From: Halomonas cerina
GTDB taxonomy: Bacteria > Pseudomonadota > Gammaproteobacteria > Pseudomonadales > Halomonadaceae
Length of the DNA stretch: 58,932 bases
Reading direction: 5' to 3'
Assembly (NCBI RefSeq): GCF_014192215.1
Contig: NZ_JACHXP010000022.1
Location: 1-58,932, forward strand
Positions 57,067 to 58,932 of the stretch are shown piece after piece; position 1 is the first letter of the stretch; each line of letters starts with the position of its first letter. A program made the translations under genes and the position numbers. Below the pieces are notes generated by a model. The model saw only the letters and a program-made list of their open reading frames with translations. It did not search any database and was not told where the DNA came from.

Positions 57067-58224
57067 ATGACCCAGCGCTTCATTTTCTGCCGCCCGGCGC
57101 TCGCTCGCCAGCTGTGCGACGCCCTGCAGGGCGTCGGGTTGCTGGATGCCGGGTCGGGGCTGTTCCTGGCCGCGCCGCGGCGCACCGGCAAGACCTTCTT
57201 CTTGACCGAGGACTTCTTGCCGGAATGTGTTGCCCGCGGCTGGGAGCCGGTGTATGTCGACCTATGGAGTGATCAGCAGGCCGATCCCGCCGAGCTGATT
57301 CGCCGTGCCCTGATCGGTGCGCTCGATCGCCATCGAAGCGCGCTGGAAACCCTGGTCAAGCGGGCCCGGGCCGTGCGCATCGGGGTGTTGCGGGCCGTGT
57401 TCCTGGAACTGGAAGGCGATGCCTCGGCCGAGTCACCGCTGGTCGACCTGGTGGATACCCTGTTTCGACTGGCCGATCGGCCGATCGTGCTGGTGATCGA
57501 CGAGGCCCAGCAGGCCTCCGTCAGCGAAGAGGGAGTGAAAGCCCTGCATGCGCTGAAGTCGGCGCGGGATCAGATCAACAACGCCGGCGCCGATATGCGG
57601 CTGTTCCTGGTCTGCACCGGCTCGTCTCGCGACAAGCTGGCGCATCTGGTCCTGAACCGCAACCAGGCCTTCTTCGGTGCCACCGTGACCCCTTTCCCGT
57701 ATCTCGGTGCCGACTTCGCCCGGGCCTATACCGCCTGGGTCAACGCCCTGCTGTCGCCGGATCAGCACTACACGGAGCAGGCGGTCAGCAAAGCCTTCGA
57801 GCGCGTGGGCTATCGGCCCGAGATGCTGCGTGAGGCGGCGCAGGGGGCGGTGTTCGCCGACGACCTTCAGGAACTGGCGCCGGATGAGCGCCTGCTGGCC
57901 CGGGCCGAGCGCGTGGTAGAGGCCCGACTTAACGATATCCTGGCGGAGTTCGACCTGTTGACGCCGCTGGCGCGCCACCTGCTGTGGCAGATGCTCGAGG
58001 ACGGTGAGCGCTTCACCCCCTTCGCTGAGGCGTCGCTGGCGGCCTATGCCGCCGCCCTGGGTGAGGAGCGCGTCGGCCAGTCCCGGGTGCAGAAGACCCT
58101 TGAGGGGCTGCGCGAGAAGGGCTTGGCATGGAAGCCACAGCGTGGCATCTATCGGCTGGAGGACAGCGCCCGGGATGCCTTGCAGTTGCGCGGTTCGTGG
58201 CAATCGGGGACCGGCACGAATTGA
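57067..58224 (+). CDS. AAA/P-loop ATPase, REP-bracketed, function unknown
   Basis: The 385-residue product is a P-loop ATPase. Walker A is LFLAAPRRTGKTFFLTEDFL (residues about 32-51), Walker B is PIVLVIDEAQQ (near 140), and FLVCTGSSRDKL (near 180) looks like sensor 1. The C-terminal third (FTPFAEASLAAYAAAL, VQKTLEGLREKGLAWKP) resembles a winged-helix domain. This layout occurs in archaeal-type and AAA_16 ATPases of unknown role. Its last residues (SWQSGTGTN) are encoded by a REP-like motif, so the ORF end was probably created by element insertion. It has its own promoter with operator-like dyad. Confidence 0.75.
   Translation: MTQRFIFCRPALARQLCDALQGVGLLDAGSGLFLAAPRRTGKTFFLTEDFLPECVARGWEPVYVDLWSDQQADPAELIRRALIGALDRHRSALETLVKRARAVRIGVLRAVFLELEGDASAESPLVDLVDTLFRLADRPIVLVIDEAQQASVSEEGVKALHALKSARDQINNAGADMRLFLVCTGSSRDKLAHLVLNRNQAFFGATVTPFPYLGADFARAYTAWVNALLSPDQHYTEQAVSKAFERVGYRPEMLREAAQGAVFADDLQELAPDERLLARAERVVEARLNDILAEFDLLTPLARHLLWQMLEDGERFTPFAEASLAAYAAALGEERVGQSRVQKTLEGLREKGLAWKPQRGIYRLEDSARDALQLRGSWQSGTGTN
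58199..58223. repeat. REP-like motif at the 3' end of the ATPase gene
   Basis: GGCAATCGGGGACCGGCACG continues with AATTG and contributes the last codons of the ATPase gene. It is inverted relative to 56960-56985. Confidence 0.8.
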
Positions 58225-58235
58225 TGTGCGGCCCA

Positions 58236-58277
58236 TGTTGCACTGCACAAGAATCCCTGCTAGTGTGCAATGCAGCA
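58236..58277 (+). promoter_or_regulatory. Phasin promoter with PhaR-like dyad
   Basis: TTGCAC (58238-58243), a 17-bp spacer and TAGTGT (58261-58266, with upstream TGC) form a promoter. TGTTGCACTGCACA (58236-58249) and TGTGCAATGCAGCA (58264-58277) are inverted copies matching at 12 of 14 positions and cover both promoter boxes. TGC-rich sites upstream of phasin genes are bound by the repressor PhaR in other bacteria. Confidence 0.7.
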
Positions 58278-58327
58278 GAGCGGGATTCACCCCGCTCCCT
58301 CATATTTTGAACCCGGAGGTTCCCATC

Positions 58328-58771
58328 ATGACCAACCCCTTTACCTTCAACGCCAAGCCGTTTGACACCGCTCAGCTCGAGTCCGTGTTCGGCCCGGCGC
58401 GTGCCTTCGCCGCCCTGTCCATCGACGTCACCGAGAAGCTGGTCAATGCCCAGTTCGACGCTGCCAAGGCCTATACCGATGCCAACCTGGCGCAGCTGCG
58501 CCAACTGGTGGAGGTCAAGGATGCCGAGGGCCTGCGTTCCTATGTGGAAGGCCAGCAGCAGGTAGCCAAGGACCTGACCGAGCGCCTGAAAGAGGATGCC
58601 GAAAAGGTCGTGGCCCTGCAGCAGGACTTCGTTCAGGAAAGCCAGAAGCTGACCGAAGGCAGCGTCCAGCAGGCTCAGGAAGGCCTCCAGCAGGCCACCG
58701 AGACCGCGACCACGGCAGCCAAGGAAACGGCTTCCAAGTCCAGCGCTAGCGCCAGCTCCAAGACCAAGTAA
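58328..58771 (+). CDS. Phasin family protein (polyhydroxyalkanoate granule-associated)
   Basis: Phasins coat polyhydroxyalkanoate granules and set their size and number. The 147-residue product has the family motif FNAKPFDTAQLESVFGPARA near the start, an amphipathic helical core (DVTEKLVNAQFDAAKAYTDA, QLRQLVEVKDAEGLRSYVEG), heptad-rich KEDAEKVVALQQDFVQESQK, and an alanine/serine/lysine tail (TASKSSASASSKTK). GGAGG lies 8 bases before ATG 58328. A terminator follows. The organism is therefore probably a PHA producer. Confidence 0.93.
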   Translation: MTNPFTFNAKPFDTAQLESVFGPARAFAALSIDVTEKLVNAQFDAAKAYTDANLAQLRQLVEVKDAEGLRSYVEGQQQVAKDLTERLKEDAEKVVALQQDFVQESQKLTEGSVQQAQEGLQQATETATTAAKETASKSSASASSKTK

Positions 58772-58806
58772 GCCTTGGGCCCGCGGGCCAGCTGACGCAA
58801 GACACA

Positions 58807-58836
58807 AGGCCGCCGATCCCTGATCGGCGGCCTTTT
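58807..58836 (+). terminator. Terminator after the phasin gene
   Basis: A 12-bp perfect stem (AGGCCGCCGATC / GATCGGCGGCCT) with 3-base loop is followed by TTT. Nothing recognisable lies in the remaining bases to 58932. Confidence 0.9.
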
Positions 58837-58932
58837 AGTGGTGCGCCAGGCATGGCGCGCAGCGCCTGACTGGCGCTGTTCCCGAGGGTGGTGCCTCGGG
58901 ATGACTTGGGGGTGAAAGTTCCCTGCACGCCC

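Noticed and set aside
54281..58223. Prophage or integron
   Set aside because: No integrase, attC site, capsid or tail gene is present; the accessory features are REP/RAYT and toxin-antitoxin types only.

Overview
The window is a stretch of bacterial chromosome of high G+C content, densely coding, and most like a halophilic gammaproteobacterium of the Halomonas group. The evidence is the gene order gacA-uvrC-pgsA followed by tRNA-Gly, tRNA-Cys and tRNA-Leu, the ihfB-lapA-lapB block next to pyrF, sdhE-ygfX-nadB, groESL beside fxsA, a phasin, and two different TRAP transporters. Genus is an inference; no rRNA or species marker is present.

Layout. 1-7.4 kb: electron-transfer and acyl-CoA metabolism, with the end of etfA, a nitronate monooxygenase, and a minus-strand operon of an enoyl-CoA hydratase-type protein with a shrunken dehydrogenase half, two acyl-CoA dehydrogenases and ETF-ubiquinone oxidoreductase. 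7.5-10.9 kb: a TAXI-type TRAP importer with a strong promoter. 11-13.5 kb: small orphan genes. 13.6-19.1 kb: a PaoABC-like molybdenum hydroxylase (2Fe-2S, FAD and Mo subunits) with a cofactor nucleotidyltransferase and an XdhC-type maturation protein. 19.3-23.4 kb: envelope-related and unknown genes. 23.6-31.2 kb: one long plus-strand operon, a DctPQM TRAP importer followed by two histone-deacetylase-fold amidohydrolases, RidA, an ornithine-cyclodeaminase-family enzyme and a branched-chain aminotransferase; it looks like an uptake and catabolic pathway for an N-acylated amine or amino acid. 31.3-35.3 kb: DUF4105 protein, a CsrB/RsmZ-like small RNA, an antiporter, PsiE and TrmJ. 35.4-49.2 kb: core genes (groESL with a heat-shock promoter, fxsA, comEA-like, pyrF, lapBA, ihfB, sdhE-ygfX, nadB, FUSC protein, tRNAs, pgsA, uvrC, gacA, tRNA-Ala). 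49.3-54.3 kb: RNase HI and type IV pilus genes pilC, pilB and divergent pilA. 54.3-58.2 kb: an accessory island with three toxin-antitoxin loci, a damaged REP-associated transposase plus a fragment of another, seven copies of a REP-like motif, and a REP-bracketed ATPase gene. The window closes with a phasin gene.

The most notable unannotated element is a roughly 145-nt RNA on the minus strand at 32298-32443. It folds as consecutive hairpins with GGA in four apical loops and in the single-stranded linkers, then a terminator: the architecture of CsrA/RsmA-sequestering RNAs. The response regulator that controls such RNAs (GacA/UvrY) is encoded in the same window. A second unusual signal is a set of tandem repeats with a 7-bp unit but different unit sequences. 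Three of these arrays touch or nearly touch the stop codons of minus-strand genes. Several starts were reassigned from ribosome-binding-site position and family length; these are explained in the entries.
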